Shown piece after piece: positions 37,795 through 46,886 of a stretch of 64,000 bases of DNA (positions are counted from its first letter, which is position 1; every line of letters starts with the position of its first letter). Under the pieces are notes generated by a model. It saw only the letters and a program-made list of their open reading frames with translations, was not told the DNA's origin and ran no database searches. The translations under genes were made by a program, and so were the position numbers. This DNA comes from Paenalcaligenes niemegkensis (lineage in GTDB: Bacteria > Pseudomonadota > Gammaproteobacteria > Burkholderiales > Burkholderiaceae_B), in assembly GCF_022230885.1 (NCBI RefSeq), contig NZ_JAKGCT010000005.1:124001-188000 (forward strand). The letters are read 5' to 3'.

Positions 37795-38568
37795 CTAAAG
37801 AATAAGGCTTGCACTTGGGTTGGTCGCCAGCAGTTCGTCCCAGTGACGGAAGCTAAAATGCGACGATGCGCCTTTGAGGGCCTGATCTCCGTATCCGGAC
37901 TGATGCAGTACGAAACGAACCCCGGCGTCGCGGGCGCAGGCAGCATCTACCGAGGTGTCTCCGAAGTACAGGCATTGCTCGGGCGTGATGCCGAGTTCGC
38001 GAATGGTTTCCAGCAAGGGCACAGGCGAGGGCTTGGCTTCTGCCCAGGTGTCGGAGCCGGTGATGAAATCGAATAATCCGTTGATACCGACTTTCTGGGT
38101 AGCAGCCACCGCGCTGACATGAATTTTGTTGGTGCAGATGCCCATGGGCAATGAAGCGTCGCGGCAGGCATGCAGCACGTCAAGCGCTCCGTCATAAAGG
38201 CGGGTGCACTGGTGATCCAGTGTGGTGTAGTTCAAGAGGTACTGCGCTTTGAGGACGGTAAAGTCGGTAGGTATCGGCCATCCCATCTCGACGATGATCG
38301 AATGCAGGATGCCTTCAGCAGTACCGTGCAGGTCATCAGGAAAGTAGTCATCGGGCAGCGTTCCCAGGCCGCACTGTTCGAGAGTCAGGCGCATGCCATG
38401 GAGAATATCCGCAGCGCTGTCGATAATGGTGCCGTCGAGGTCGAAAACCAAACCGAGTACGTTGTTTTCGAGAAAGAGAGGGTGGAGATTGTTAGCTTGT
38501 TTCAGTGGGTCGGGCACGTTTGATAAGTCCTTCGGAGATGCGGCATAGCCGATCAGTGTGGCGTCCAT
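37795..38568 (-). CDS. gph: HAD-superfamily phosphatase, phosphoglycolate phosphatase-like
   Basis: A 257-residue HAD hydrolase. Motif I is VFDLDGTIIDS with D43 and D45, the threonine motif is GICTNK, the lysine region is AEAKPSPVPLLE and motif III is YFGDTSVDAACARDAG. This order and the helical cap match Gph, which removes phosphate from 2-phosphoglycolate. The first 37 residues before motif I are longer than in most Gph proteins and no other ATG is near, so the real start may be a later non-ATG codon. It is transcribed toward the MFS gene, with 89 bp between. Confidence 0.82.
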   Translation of the reverse strand: MDATLIGYAASPKDLSNVPDPLKQANNLHPLFLENNVLGLVFDLDGTIIDSAADILHGMRLTLEQCGLGTLPDDYFPDDLHGTAEGILHSIIVEMGWPIPTDFTVLKAQYLLNYTTLDHQCTRLYDGALDVLHACRDASLPMGICTNKIHVSAVAATQKVGINGLFDFITGSDTWAEAKPSPVPLLETIRELGITPEQCLYFGDTSVDAACARDAGVRFVLHQSGYGDQALKGASSHFSFRHWDELLATNPSASLIL

Positions 38569-38673
38569 ATAGCGTATGTGTCACGGGAGCACTTTGTGAG
38601 ACTACTTTAGCATGCGGAACCGGGCATCGGACTCAAGCTAAATCTCGTACGTGGAATTTGCATGTTTAATCAC

Positions 38674-39585
38674 TCACCTTGGCTCAGCCAGCCGTTTTGC
38701 TTCCAGATCTTCAATGATCAGATCAATGAATCGTTCGATGGAACTAGGGAGTAGCCGTCCCTCCATCACTTGTACTTGAATGCTGCGTGAGTGCATTTCT
38801 GCGTCGGTCACTGGTCGTACGACCAGATCGTTTCGCTCCAGCCGATCGGCCATGGACACATAGCTTGCAAACAGCACCGCAGAATTGCTGCGTACATAGG
38901 CATGTAGCGCTTCGGCGTAGTTGCTTTCGAGCACGGGTTCAATGTCAATGTTGCTCATATTGCAGGCCATGTCGAATATCTTCCGCGTGGAGGTGTCGGT
39001 ATCCGTCAGGGCAACAGGGTACATTACGATCTCTTTCAGAGAGAGCCGCTCATGCTTGGCAAGAGGGTGCTGCTTGTGCATGATGGCAAGCGCAGCTGAG
39101 CGATGTGCGTAACGTACCACCACATTGGAGGCAGGACGCGTGCTGAATGTGATTGCCATATCTGACTTTCCGGCGGCGACACGCTCGGAGGCAGCAAGGG
39201 CGCTGCCGACCCAGAGTGAAAATAAGGTCTCCGGACAGTCATGCTGGAAGGTGGCAATTGCTTTAGGAACCATTTCATTTGCCAGCCCCTGAGAGCAGGC
39301 AATACGGATATGGTGTTGCTGCAACCCCTTGAGTCGGGAGATGTCTTGCAACGCAGCCTCGGTCTCCAGCTTTTGGCGCTGGGCATGCGTCAACAGTAAA
39401 TGTCCGGCAGCCGTTAATGTCATTCCTCTAGCGCCTCGTTCGAACAAAGGCATACCTACCCGTTGTTCCAGCTGAGATATTTGTCGGCTGATAGCTGAAA
39501 TAGCGACATCCAGGCTTTCAGAAGCAGCGCTGAGGCTGCCGTGATGTGCAACTTCCAAAAAATATTTGAATGCCAGACTTTGCAT
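38674..39585 (-). CDS. LysR-family transcriptional regulator
   Basis: A 303-residue regulator. The N-terminal winged helix is MQSLAFKYFLEVAHHGSLSAASESLDVAISAISRQISQLE and the effector domain begins near residue 92 (HIRIACSQGLANEMVP). The segment MVPKAIATFQHDCPETLFSLWVG resembles LysR proteins of the NAC/Cbl-like or peptide-linked type. It is divergent from the dipeptide-type ABC operon, separated by 187 bp that should hold its operator, and is the natural regulator of that operon and the M20 peptidase. Confidence 0.9.
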   Translation of the reverse strand: MQSLAFKYFLEVAHHGSLSAASESLDVAISAISRQISQLEQRVGMPLFERGARGMTLTAAGHLLLTHAQRQKLETEAALQDISRLKGLQQHHIRIACSQGLANEMVPKAIATFQHDCPETLFSLWVGSALAASERVAAGKSDMAITFSTRPASNVVVRYAHRSAALAIMHKQHPLAKHERLSLKEIVMYPVALTDTDTSTRKIFDMACNMSNIDIEPVLESNYAEALHAYVRSNSAVLFASYVSMADRLERNDLVVRPVTDAEMHSRSIQVQVMEGRLLPSSIERFIDLIIEDLEAKRLAEPR

Positions 39586-39772
39586 TTTTGTCTCTTTGTA
39601 ATTGATGAATCTGCTAGCGCAAACATTGCTATCTTAGCAGTCTGATATTTCTAATAAAAGCAAAGCAATGACTATTTATTCTAATTATATAGAAAACCCT
39701 AATTGTGAGGCTGGGTTACTGACGCCTAGAATGGGCCCTCTTTGATGATCATGCCTCTATAAGGGAAACAGA

Positions 39773-41392
39773 ATGATCCTGAATATGCCATTATCCAAGT
39801 CTGCATTTTTGTTGCTGGCTTGTGCTTTAAGTTGCGGGGCCTCTGCGCAAACTCTGAAAATTGCGTTGGCATCAGAACCCACGGCGATTGACCCCTACTA
39901 TCATCAGACCACCCCTAACGAGGCACTGGTCTATCATATTTTCGAGCCACTCGTGCGGATGAGTCCTGACATGGAACTCGAACCTGCCTTGGCAGAGTCC
40001 TGGGAGGCGGTCGGTGAGACCACATGGGAATTCAAGCTGAATCCAAAGGCCAGGTTTTCTAATGGCGAGCCGTTTACTGCCAACGATGTGATTTACAGCT
40101 TCTGCCGTATTCAGAATAATGAAACTGCCATCGGTGGCGGGCTGACGAATGTGGCACGCCGAATTGTTGATATCCAGGCACCCGATGCCCATACGGTACG
40201 TCTTGAAACCGCTAAGCCCTATCCCGTTTTGCCTAACGAACTGGCGCGCGCGCCCATGATCTGGAGCGGCATCGCTACCTTTGATGAACTGCATTATGAT
40301 CCCGCCAATGGTTGCGGCGTGACTAGTGCCTGGCCCACCGTTACTGAATTCAATACCGGAAATCTGGTTGTCGGAACAGGCCCATACAAGCTGAAAACCT
40401 ACGTTAAAGGCTCTAATATTGTGCTGTCGCGCAACGATGGCTATTGGGGTGACACGGCTCCTGCCTGGGAAGAGGTTCGTCTAACTTCAGTTCCCTCTGC
40501 AGGCCCGCGATTGACAGGCTTGCTTTCGGGTGACTTTGACCTGATAGAAAACCCGGCTGCGCGCGATCTGAAGCGTATTGAGCAAAGTGGTTTCGAATAC
40601 GCCGTCAAACCGTCGGTTCGCGTCATGTTCTTCCAGCTGGATATAGGTCGCGATCAGAGTCCGTTCGTCAAATCTTCAAAAGGGGATAACCCCTTGCAAG
40701 ACGTGCGTGTACGTCAGGCCATGTCTATGGCGATTGACCGCAAGACCATTGTGGATCGCATCATGGATGGCGTGGCATCCCCCGCCAATCAATATTTGCC
40801 AGAGGGCATGTTCGGCTCGATTGAAGGTGCCCCTACTTTGGAATTCAACCCGGAGAGAGCTAAAGAGCTATTGGCCGAGGCGGGTTATCCGGATGGTTTC
40901 GAGCTAACGCTGGCATCAACCAATGATCGTTATATCAATGACGCACAGCTTACACAGGCTGTAGCGCAATATCTGACGCGTATTGGCATCAAAACTAGTG
41001 TAGATACGATGACGCGTTCTGTATATTTCCCGCGTCGTGCGAAGCAGGAGTTCAGTGCGTCGTTGGGCGGCTGGGGATCAGAAACTGGAGAAGCCAGTAA
41101 TTTCATTCAGTACTGGGTAACCACGCGTAATCCTGAGCTGGGCGTAGGCAGCAGCAATTACGGCAGCTATTCCAACCCTGAACTGGACAAGGTGTACCTT
41201 GAGGCTATCCGTACTATGGACGACACACATCGTAGTGAGCTGCTGCAGCAAAGCGTCAAGTTGGCGGTTGAGGATATGGCAAATATTCCGTTGCATTTCG
41301 AAAGCGGTGTCTGGGCGTTCCGCAAGGGTATACGCTACGAAGGCCGTGCCGATCAGCGCACCATGGCAACTGCCGCCACTCCAACCGAGTAA
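39773..41392 (+). CDS. Dipeptide/oligopeptide-type ABC transporter substrate-binding protein
   Basis: A 539-residue periplasmic receptor of family 5 (SBP_bac_5). A signal peptide of about 25 residues ends at GASAQ. Typical segments are LKIALASEPTAIDPYYHQ, YHIFEPLVRMSPDMELEPALAESWE, VRQAMSMAIDRKTIVDRIM and the terminal ANIPLHFESGVWAFR. Family members bind peptides, nickel, glutathione, sugars or acylated compounds. Position before two permeases, two ATPases and a peptidase makes it the receptor of one import operon. The ATG has AAGGGAAACAG upstream. Confidence 0.9.
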   Translation: MILNMPLSKSAFLLLACALSCGASAQTLKIALASEPTAIDPYYHQTTPNEALVYHIFEPLVRMSPDMELEPALAESWEAVGETTWEFKLNPKARFSNGEPFTANDVIYSFCRIQNNETAIGGGLTNVARRIVDIQAPDAHTVRLETAKPYPVLPNELARAPMIWSGIATFDELHYDPANGCGVTSAWPTVTEFNTGNLVVGTGPYKLKTYVKGSNIVLSRNDGYWGDTAPAWEEVRLTSVPSAGPRLTGLLSGDFDLIENPAARDLKRIEQSGFEYAVKPSVRVMFFQLDIGRDQSPFVKSSKGDNPLQDVRVRQAMSMAIDRKTIVDRIMDGVASPANQYLPEGMFGSIEGAPTLEFNPERAKELLAEAGYPDGFELTLASTNDRYINDAQLTQAVAQYLTRIGIKTSVDTMTRSVYFPRRAKQEFSASLGGWGSETGEASNFIQYWVTTRNPELGVGSSNYGSYSNPELDKVYLEAIRTMDDTHRSELLQQSVKLAVEDMANIPLHFESGVWAFRKGIRYEGRADQRTMATAATPTE

Positions 41393-41439
41393 GTTTTGTT
41401 AATTTACGCGTCCTGCCAGCTTAAGTAGGGGGTCACGAG

Positions 41440-42417
41440 TTGTCTGTATTTATTCTGCGCAGGTTACTGCAGAGTTTGTTTGTATTGCTGGCAGTTTCGA
41501 TCGTGGTGTTCTTTGCCGTTTATGCGGTGGGAGACCCGATTGAGCTGCTGATCAGTCCGGATGCCGGCCAGGCCGAGCGTGCAGCATTAATTGCACGTTT
41601 GGGCCTGGACCTGCCTATCTGGCAGCAGTACGGACATTTCCTTTGGCGCGCATTACACGGAGATCTGGGTAATTCCTTTGTCCATGGCATGCCAGCGATT
41701 GAATTGATTCTGCAGCGCTTTCCCGCCACGCTAGAGCTGGTTTTTGTGGCAATTGTTCTTACCTGTATTATCGGTATTCCTCTTGGCCTTGTCGCAGGTC
41801 TTTATCGAGAGCGTTACCTTGGCCGCGGCATTATGGCCACTTCTGTGCTTGGTTTTTCTCTGCCTAACTTTTGGCAGGGGATGGTGTTCATTTTGTTCTT
41901 TGCCGTCTGGCTGGGTTGGTTACCGGCATCAGGCCGAGGGCCGACAGTCAGCCTATTCAACGTGCCATTCAGCATTTTTACCGGCGAAGGATGGAGCCAC
42001 ATTATCTTGCCCGCGGTCAACCTGGCCGTAGCCAATATCGCGTTGGTGCTGCGTATGACCGCCTCGGGTGTTGCCGAAGCGCAAACTCAAGATTATGTCC
42101 GTTTTGCACGTGCCAAAGGTTTGCGTCCCGGCCGAATTGTGCGTCGCCATATCTTGCGCAACATTCTGATTCCAGTCGTCACGGTGATCGGCATGGAGTT
42201 CGGGACTCTGATTGCCTATTCGACGATTACCGAAACGGTTTTTTCGTGGCCTGGCATGGGCAAGTTGTTGATTGATAGTGTGTATCAGCTGGATCGTCCG
42301 GTCATCGTCGCTTATGTGATGCTGGTTACTCTGCTTTTTGTGGTGATCAATTTGATTGTGGACATACTTTACGCGGTACTCGATCCCCGTGTTCAATTGC
42401 TGGAGCCGAGTCATTAA
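41440..42417 (+). CDS. Dipeptide-type ABC transporter permease (DppB family)
   Basis: A 325-residue permease with six hydrophobic segments. It starts at a TTG (41440) with AGGGGG about 12 bp upstream, the start that gives the typical MSVFILRRLLQSLFVLLAVS. The hallmark LGLDLPIWQQYGHFLWRALHGDLG is the DppB periplasmic loop, and the C-terminal ARAKGLRPGRIVRRHILRN is the EAA loop. It forms the channel with the DppC-type permease that begins one base after its stop. Confidence 0.9.
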   Translation: MSVFILRRLLQSLFVLLAVSIVVFFAVYAVGDPIELLISPDAGQAERAALIARLGLDLPIWQQYGHFLWRALHGDLGNSFVHGMPAIELILQRFPATLELVFVAIVLTCIIGIPLGLVAGLYRERYLGRGIMATSVLGFSLPNFWQGMVFILFFAVWLGWLPASGRGPTVSLFNVPFSIFTGEGWSHIILPAVNLAVANIALVLRMTASGVAEAQTQDYVRFARAKGLRPGRIVRRHILRNILIPVVTVIGMEFGTLIAYSTITETVFSWPGMGKLLIDSVYQLDRPVIVAYVMLVTLLFVVINLIVDILYAVLDPRVQLLEPSH

Positions 42418-43371
42418 ATGAAGACTTCTCATTCCTCCACGCCTGCGGCGAGCACTGAGCTGACGGATCATCAAGACGTTGTGGAACGTATCAGGCCCTT
42501 GCTTGAAACACCCGAGCGGCGCCGTATTCTCAAACGGCTTCATTCCCGGCCCACAGTGCGTGGCTCATTGGTGGCACTGACCCTGCTAATTGCATTCATT
42601 CTTTTTGCCCCTTTTTTCGCACCGCAGAACCCTTACGATTTGCTGGCGTTAAACATTATGGACGGCCGGCTTCCTCCGGGTGCCAGTAACGCTGACGGGG
42701 GTACTTATTGGCTGGGCACCGACTCGCAGGGCCGCGATATGCTTAGCGCCATACTGTATGGCTTGCGTATCAGCCTGCTGGTGGGCTTGAGCGCGGTTCT
42801 GCTTTCCACGCTGATTGGCTCCATAGCCGGGCTGGTTGCCGCCTACAAAGGCGGGTGGGTTGATACTGCGTTAATGCGCACTGTTGATTTTATTCTGGGC
42901 TTTCCCACGATTCTGGTGGCTTTAGTGTTGCTTTCGGTTTTAGGCCGTGGAGTAGATAAAGTCATTATTGCGTTGGTTATTGTGCAATGGGCGCACTACG
43001 CTCGCATCATGCGAGGCCGTACGCTTCAGGAGCGCAACAAGGAATATATAGAGGCTGCGCAGAATCTGGGCTTTCCCACCTGGCGTATTCTATTTGTGCA
43101 CCTTTTGCCTAATTGCATGAGTCCGATCATGGTGTTTGCCACGATCCAGATTGCTACCGCCATAGTGCTGGAAGCCACGCTATCTTTTCTGGGGGTGGGT
43201 GTTCCCATAACAGAGCCTTCTTTGGGGTTGTTGATCTCCAGCGGTTTCGAATATCTCTTGTCCGGCGACTACTGGATCAGCATGTTCCCAGGCATTGCGC
43301 TTCTGCTGCTCATTCTTTCAATCAACATAGTGGGTGATCGGCTGCGTACCAGCCTGGATCCCCGACACTGA
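42418..43371 (+). CDS. Dipeptide-type ABC transporter permease (DppC family)
   Basis: A 317-residue permease. The hydrophilic N-terminus (about 40 residues) is longer than in many DppC proteins. The GTDSQGRDMLSAILYGLRISL motif is the DppC signature, and EAAQNLGFPTWRILFVHLLPN is the EAA loop. The family ending GDRLRTSLDPR is present. ATG at 42418 directly abuts the DppB stop, and its stop overlaps the start of the next gene by one base, which shows tight coupling. Confidence 0.92.
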   Translation: MKTSHSSTPAASTELTDHQDVVERIRPLLETPERRRILKRLHSRPTVRGSLVALTLLIAFILFAPFFAPQNPYDLLALNIMDGRLPPGASNADGGTYWLGTDSQGRDMLSAILYGLRISLLVGLSAVLLSTLIGSIAGLVAAYKGGWVDTALMRTVDFILGFPTILVALVLLSVLGRGVDKVIIALVIVQWAHYARIMRGRTLQERNKEYIEAAQNLGFPTWRILFVHLLPNCMSPIMVFATIQIATAIVLEATLSFLGVGVPITEPSLGLLISSGFEYLLSGDYWISMFPGIALLLLILSINIVGDRLRTSLDPRH

Positions 43372-44363
43372 TGACGACTAACAATACACTCCTTGAGGTG
43401 CGCGGATTGCGCACGGCTTTTCATACTGAGGCTGGCGCCTGGCTTGCTGTCGACGGGGTAGATCTAAGCGTTGAGCGCGGAGAAATCGTAGGCTTGGTTG
43501 GGGAGTCGGGTTCAGGGAAGTCTGTGACCGGCTTCTCTTTGCTGGGCCTGATCGACCCTCCCGGTGAGGTTGTAGCCGGAGAGGTGATATTCGATGGCAC
43601 CGACTTACGCACATTGAGCGAAGAACAGCTGCGCCAGCTTCGCGGCAACCGGATTGCCATGATTTTCCAAGATCCCTTAATGACGCTTAACCCTGTATTG
43701 CGCGTCAAAGAGCAGATGATGGAAGCGATCCATACGCATTATCCGAAGACGCCAAAGCGTGAGGCTGAGCAGCGATGTTTGGAAGCTTTAGCTATGGTGG
43801 GTATCCCTGCGCCTGAAAGCCGCATCGATAATTATCCTCATGAGTTCTCGGGTGGCATGCGCCAGCGCGTTGCGATTGCTATCGCGATGTTGAACCAGCC
43901 AGAGTTAATCATTGCCGACGAGCCGACTACCGCCCTGGATGTGACCATCCAAGGACAAATTCTCTATCAGATGCAAACGCTCTGCCGAAAAAACAATACT
44001 GCCATGATTTGGATCACCCATGATCTGGGGGTGGTGGCTGAATTAGCCGATAAGGTTGCTGTTATGTATGCAGGACGTATCGTAGAGTATGGTCCGGTCA
44101 GTGAAATCCTTGCTGCGCCACGACACCCCTACACCAAGGGGTTGCTGCAATCTATGCCCGGTACAGCTAAACCTGGCAGTCGATTGGCGCAGATAGATGG
44201 CATGGCTCCCACGTTGACCAGCCGCGAAGTCGGCTGTACGTTTCGCCCGCGTTGTCTCCATGCACTTGATCAGTGCGCTCAGTCCGTGCCACCGCAAACA
44301 ATAGAAGGAGCTCGTTATTTCCGTTGTTTTGCACCTATCCCGGCTTTGCAGGAGGCAGTATGA
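43371..44363 (+). CDS. Dipeptide-type ABC transporter ATP-binding protein (DppD family)
   Basis: A 330-residue ATPase. Walker A is GESGSGKSV, the Q-loop follows [15 protein letters not shown], the signature is FSGGMRQRV, Walker B is [14 protein letters not shown] and the H-loop is WITHDLG. The C-terminal cysteine-rich oligopeptide domain [15 protein letters not shown] is present, which in this family may hold a metal or cluster. Its last bases ATGA overlap the start of the DppF-type gene at 44360. It pairs with that gene as a heterodimeric motor. Confidence 0.93.
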   Translation: MTTNNTLLEVRGLRTAFHTEAGAWLAVDGVDLSVERGEIVGLVGESGSGKSVTGFSLLGLIDPPGEVVAGEVIFDGTDLRTLSEEQLRQLRGNRIAMIFQDPLMTLNPVLRVKEQMMEAIHTHYPKTPKREAEQRCLEALAMVGIPAPESRIDNYPHEFSGGMRQRVAIAIAMLNQPELIIADEPTTALDVTIQGQILYQMQTLCRKNNTAMIWITHDLGVVAELADKVAVMYAGRIVEYGPVSEILAAPRHPYTKGLLQSMPGTAKPGSRLAQIDGMAPTLTSREVGCTFRPRCLHALDQCAQSVPPQTIEGARYFRCFAPIPALQEAV

Positions 44364-45358
44364 GCACGCAATCCGTTATCGAGATCCACGATTTACGCAA
44401 AAAATTTGGCAGAAAGCCTGATTTGGCACAGCGCCTGATGGGCTTGGCAGGAAAGCCAATTCACAATCCCACTGTTCACGCAGTCAATGATGTCAGCTTG
44501 AACATTGCGAAAGGCGAGGTGCTTGGGCTGGTGGGGGAGTCGGGCTGTGGGAAGTCTACGCTGGGCCGCATGGTCGCCGGACTGATTCGTCCTTCTGAAG
44601 GAAGCATCCATTACCAAGGCAAGGATGTGACGACGTTGAGTCATAAGGAGCGGATGGCTTACATTCTGGGTGTGCAAATGATTTTTCAGGATCCCCAGGC
44701 ATCGCTGAATCCTAAACAGCGACTGCATCAGATTTTGGGGGAAGCACTTAAGGTGCATCGGCTGGCCCCCGAAAATGAAATTCCCGAAAGAGTGGATAAA
44801 GCGCTTGCCGAGGTAGGGCTTGAAAAGGACTACCGCAGCCGCTTTCCCCATCAGATATCGGGTGGTCAGCGCCAGCGTATCGGCATTGCGCGGGCACTGA
44901 TGGTGCAGCCTTCCTTTCTGGTCTGTGACGAACCCGTTGCCGCACTTGATGTTTCCATTCAAGCCCAGGTCATCAACTTGTTTATGGACTTACGCGATCG
45001 CTATGGATTTACCTATCTGTTTATTAGCCACGACCTCGGTGTAGTTCGTCATATTTCAGATCGGGTCGCTATTATGTATCTGGGCAAGATCGTGGAAGTC
45101 GCTTCAGCAGCCGATATTTTTAATCGTGCGGCTCATCCCTACACCCAGGCATTGCTGGCCGAGATGCCGGACGTACAACGGCAGAAGCGGGTTTTTACTC
45201 CTATAAAAGGGGAAATCCCATCGCCGCTCAATCCGCCATCTGGCTGTACGTTTCATCCCCGCTGTCCCCATGCGATGGAGCGCTGCAAGCAAAGCGCGCC
45301 AGTTTTGCAAGCGGTGGCGGGCGGTCACAAGGCCGCATGCCATCTGCTTTCTGCTTGA
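44360..45358 (+). CDS. Dipeptide-type ABC transporter ATP-binding protein (DppF family)
   Basis: A 332-residue ATPase. The start is the ATG at 44360, 4 bp inside the previous gene and with GGAGG upstream; the longer frame from 44273 runs inside that gene and is not real. Walker A is GESGCGKST, Q-loop VQMIFQDPQASLNP, signature ISGGQRQRIGIARAL, Walker B FLVCDEPVAALDVS, and the C-terminal GCTFHPRCPHAMERC motif. It completes the five-gene importer with the genes from 39773 on. The M20 peptidase follows 37 bp later. Confidence 0.93.
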   Translation: MSTQSVIEIHDLRKKFGRKPDLAQRLMGLAGKPIHNPTVHAVNDVSLNIAKGEVLGLVGESGCGKSTLGRMVAGLIRPSEGSIHYQGKDVTTLSHKERMAYILGVQMIFQDPQASLNPKQRLHQILGEALKVHRLAPENEIPERVDKALAEVGLEKDYRSRFPHQISGGQRQRIGIARALMVQPSFLVCDEPVAALDVSIQAQVINLFMDLRDRYGFTYLFISHDLGVVRHISDRVAIMYLGKIVEVASAADIFNRAAHPYTQALLAEMPDVQRQKRVFTPIKGEIPSPLNPPSGCTFHPRCPHAMERCKQSAPVLQAVAGGHKAACHLLSA

Positions 45359-45395
45359 TCTTCGAATAGCCCCTTACCGAGATAATACCGACATC

Positions 45396-46535
45396 ATGCC
45401 TGACGTTCATTCTGAAGCTGCACTTTCTATTCTTTTCAATATACGCCGCTGGGTCGAATGCGAATCCCCCTCACATGACCGCGATGCGTTGCTCCGTATG
45501 GCCGATGTGTTGGTGGCTGACGCTCGTGGGCTGGGCCTGCAGGTTAACGTCCAGGATATTGGCGGAAATACCGGCCCGCTGCTGCATTTTCATAACCGGG
45601 CGGCAGGCGACACGCGGTCGGGTATTATGCTATTGGCACATTACGATACGGTGCATCCAGTCGGTACGCTGAAAGACAGCAATCCTTGCCGGATCGAGGA
45701 TGACAAATTCTTCGGCCCAGGTGTCTACGACATGAAAGCAGGCACCTGGCTTGCCCTGGCTGCATTGGGAACGTTGTCGCAAGCTGGCAGCAGCGCTCTT
45801 CCTATTGATTTTCTGATTGTCCCAGATGAAGAGATTGGCAGCCATGAGTCGCGCAGCCACATCGAAACGTATGCAACGAAGGCCAAGTATGTATTGGTGT
45901 GCGAACCCGCACGTGCTGGTGGCGGGCGCTGTGTGACCGCCCGCAAGGGCACTGGATTTATCCATGTCAGCACACGCGGCCGCCCGGCACACGCAGGCGT
46001 TCAGCACCAGAAAGGACGCAACGCCATTCAGGAAATGGCACATCAAATTCTGGCACTTCAAGCCATGACCGACTACGAGCGTGGCATCACGGTTAGTGTC
46101 GGAAGTATTACGGGTGGCACCACAACCAATGTGGTGCCGGAGCACTGCCATATTGTGGCCGATTTCCGTGTGCCTGATATGGACGCCATTACCGTTCTGC
46201 GCGAGAAAGTGGATCAGTTGAAGTCGGTGGACCCTGACGTTGCTCTGAAGGTTGAGTTCATCTTGAACCGCCCACCCATGCCTCGCACTGAGGAAACGGC
46301 TGCCCTGCTTGCACGCGCTCAGATATATGCCGAAGAGGCAGGTTTTATGCTGGAAGAGGCACCCATGACCGGCGGTGGAAGCGACGCTAATTTCACAGCA
46401 GCATTGGGCATACCCACATTGGACGGTTTGGGCGCAGACGGTGACGGCGCGCATACCTTGTGGGAGCACATACTGGTGTCTACGCTGCCCCAAAGACTCA
46501 ATTTCTGGCAACGTTTGTTACGTAATCTGGACTGA
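45396..46535 (+). CDS. M20-family metallopeptidase (carboxypeptidase G2/ArgE-like)
   Basis: A 379-residue zinc peptidase, started at the ATG at 45396. Zinc ligands are recognisable: H82 in AHYDTVHPVG with D84, D112 in FGPGVYDMKAG, E145/E146 in IVPDEEIGSHES, and later the GGGSDANF and terminal HTLWEHI histidines. The dimerisation insert (RGRPAHAGVQHQKGRNAIQE) is typical of glutamate carboxypeptidases. It would cleave a terminal amino acid from a peptide or N-acyl amino acid imported by the ABC system. Its last codons (TTACGTAATCTGGACTGA) are repeated, slightly changed, 1.5 kb downstream after the Fic gene. Confidence 0.9.
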   Translation: MPDVHSEAALSILFNIRRWVECESPSHDRDALLRMADVLVADARGLGLQVNVQDIGGNTGPLLHFHNRAAGDTRSGIMLLAHYDTVHPVGTLKDSNPCRIEDDKFFGPGVYDMKAGTWLALAALGTLSQAGSSALPIDFLIVPDEEIGSHESRSHIETYATKAKYVLVCEPARAGGGRCVTARKGTGFIHVSTRGRPAHAGVQHQKGRNAIQEMAHQILALQAMTDYERGITVSVGSITGGTTTNVVPEHCHIVADFRVPDMDAITVLREKVDQLKSVDPDVALKVEFILNRPPMPRTEETAALLARAQIYAEEAGFMLEEAPMTGGGSDANFTAALGIPTLDGLGADGDGAHTLWEHILVSTLPQRLNFWQRLLRNLD

Positions 46536-46599
46536 CCTTGGCTGCAGCGCCGGAGGTAATTTGCCTGAATTGTGTTTCAACATCTGATTTTCCGAAGCC
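46513..46599. repeat. Imperfect direct repeat, left copy (3' end of M20 gene)
   Basis: This stretch begins inside the last codons of the M20 gene and extends past its stop. It matches 48024-48109 with about one-quarter to one-third mismatches and a one-base indel. Shared elements include TGTTACGTAAT-TGGACTGA, CTTGGCTG-AGCG, and ACATC-GA-TTTT-CG near the end. The two copies bracket the Fic gene and its upstream repeats. Confidence 0.75.
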
Positions 46600-46608
46600 T
46601 CACGACTG

Positions 46609-46850
46609 CTTCTCATATTTCTTGATAATTGAGAGACAGTGGGGTTTGTCTCTCAATTAGTACTTTCAACGTCATTTGATGCTCATTATTGTGTATTTTT
46701 GAGAGTCAAGTGGATTTGCTTCTCAATGAGCAAGCTCAAAAATATTTGATTATCATTATTTTGTTAATTTGATAGACAGCGCGAGTTGATTCTCATATAT
46801 TCAGTTCACATAAGTGTGACTATCATTTTTCATCTTAAATGATAGTCACG
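46609..46850. repeat. 70-bp tandem repeats with covarying dyads upstream of the Fic gene
   Basis: Three full units start at 46629, 46699 and 46769, exactly 70 bp apart, flanked by a partial tail (46609-46628) and a partial head at 46839. Hand alignment gives about 69% identity between units 1 and 2 and 60% between 2 and 3. Each unit head reads TTGAGAG or TTGATAG, and each preceding tail reads CTCAT or TATCAT, so head and tail pair across every junction and change together. The last junction is a perfect dyad, GTGACTATCATTT/AAATGATAGTCAC (46817-46850). A second dyad lies inside unit 1 (TTGAGAGACA/TGTCTCTCAA). They could be operators or structured RNA. Confidence 0.8.
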
Positions 46851-46886
46851 AGTGATGCAGTGTTTGATTGGTTGAGGATTAAATTA

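Noticed and set aside
46609-46850. CRISPR array made of the 70-bp repeats
   Set aside because: The repeats are imperfect, directly joined with no unique spacers, and no cas gene is near. They behave like iterated dyads.
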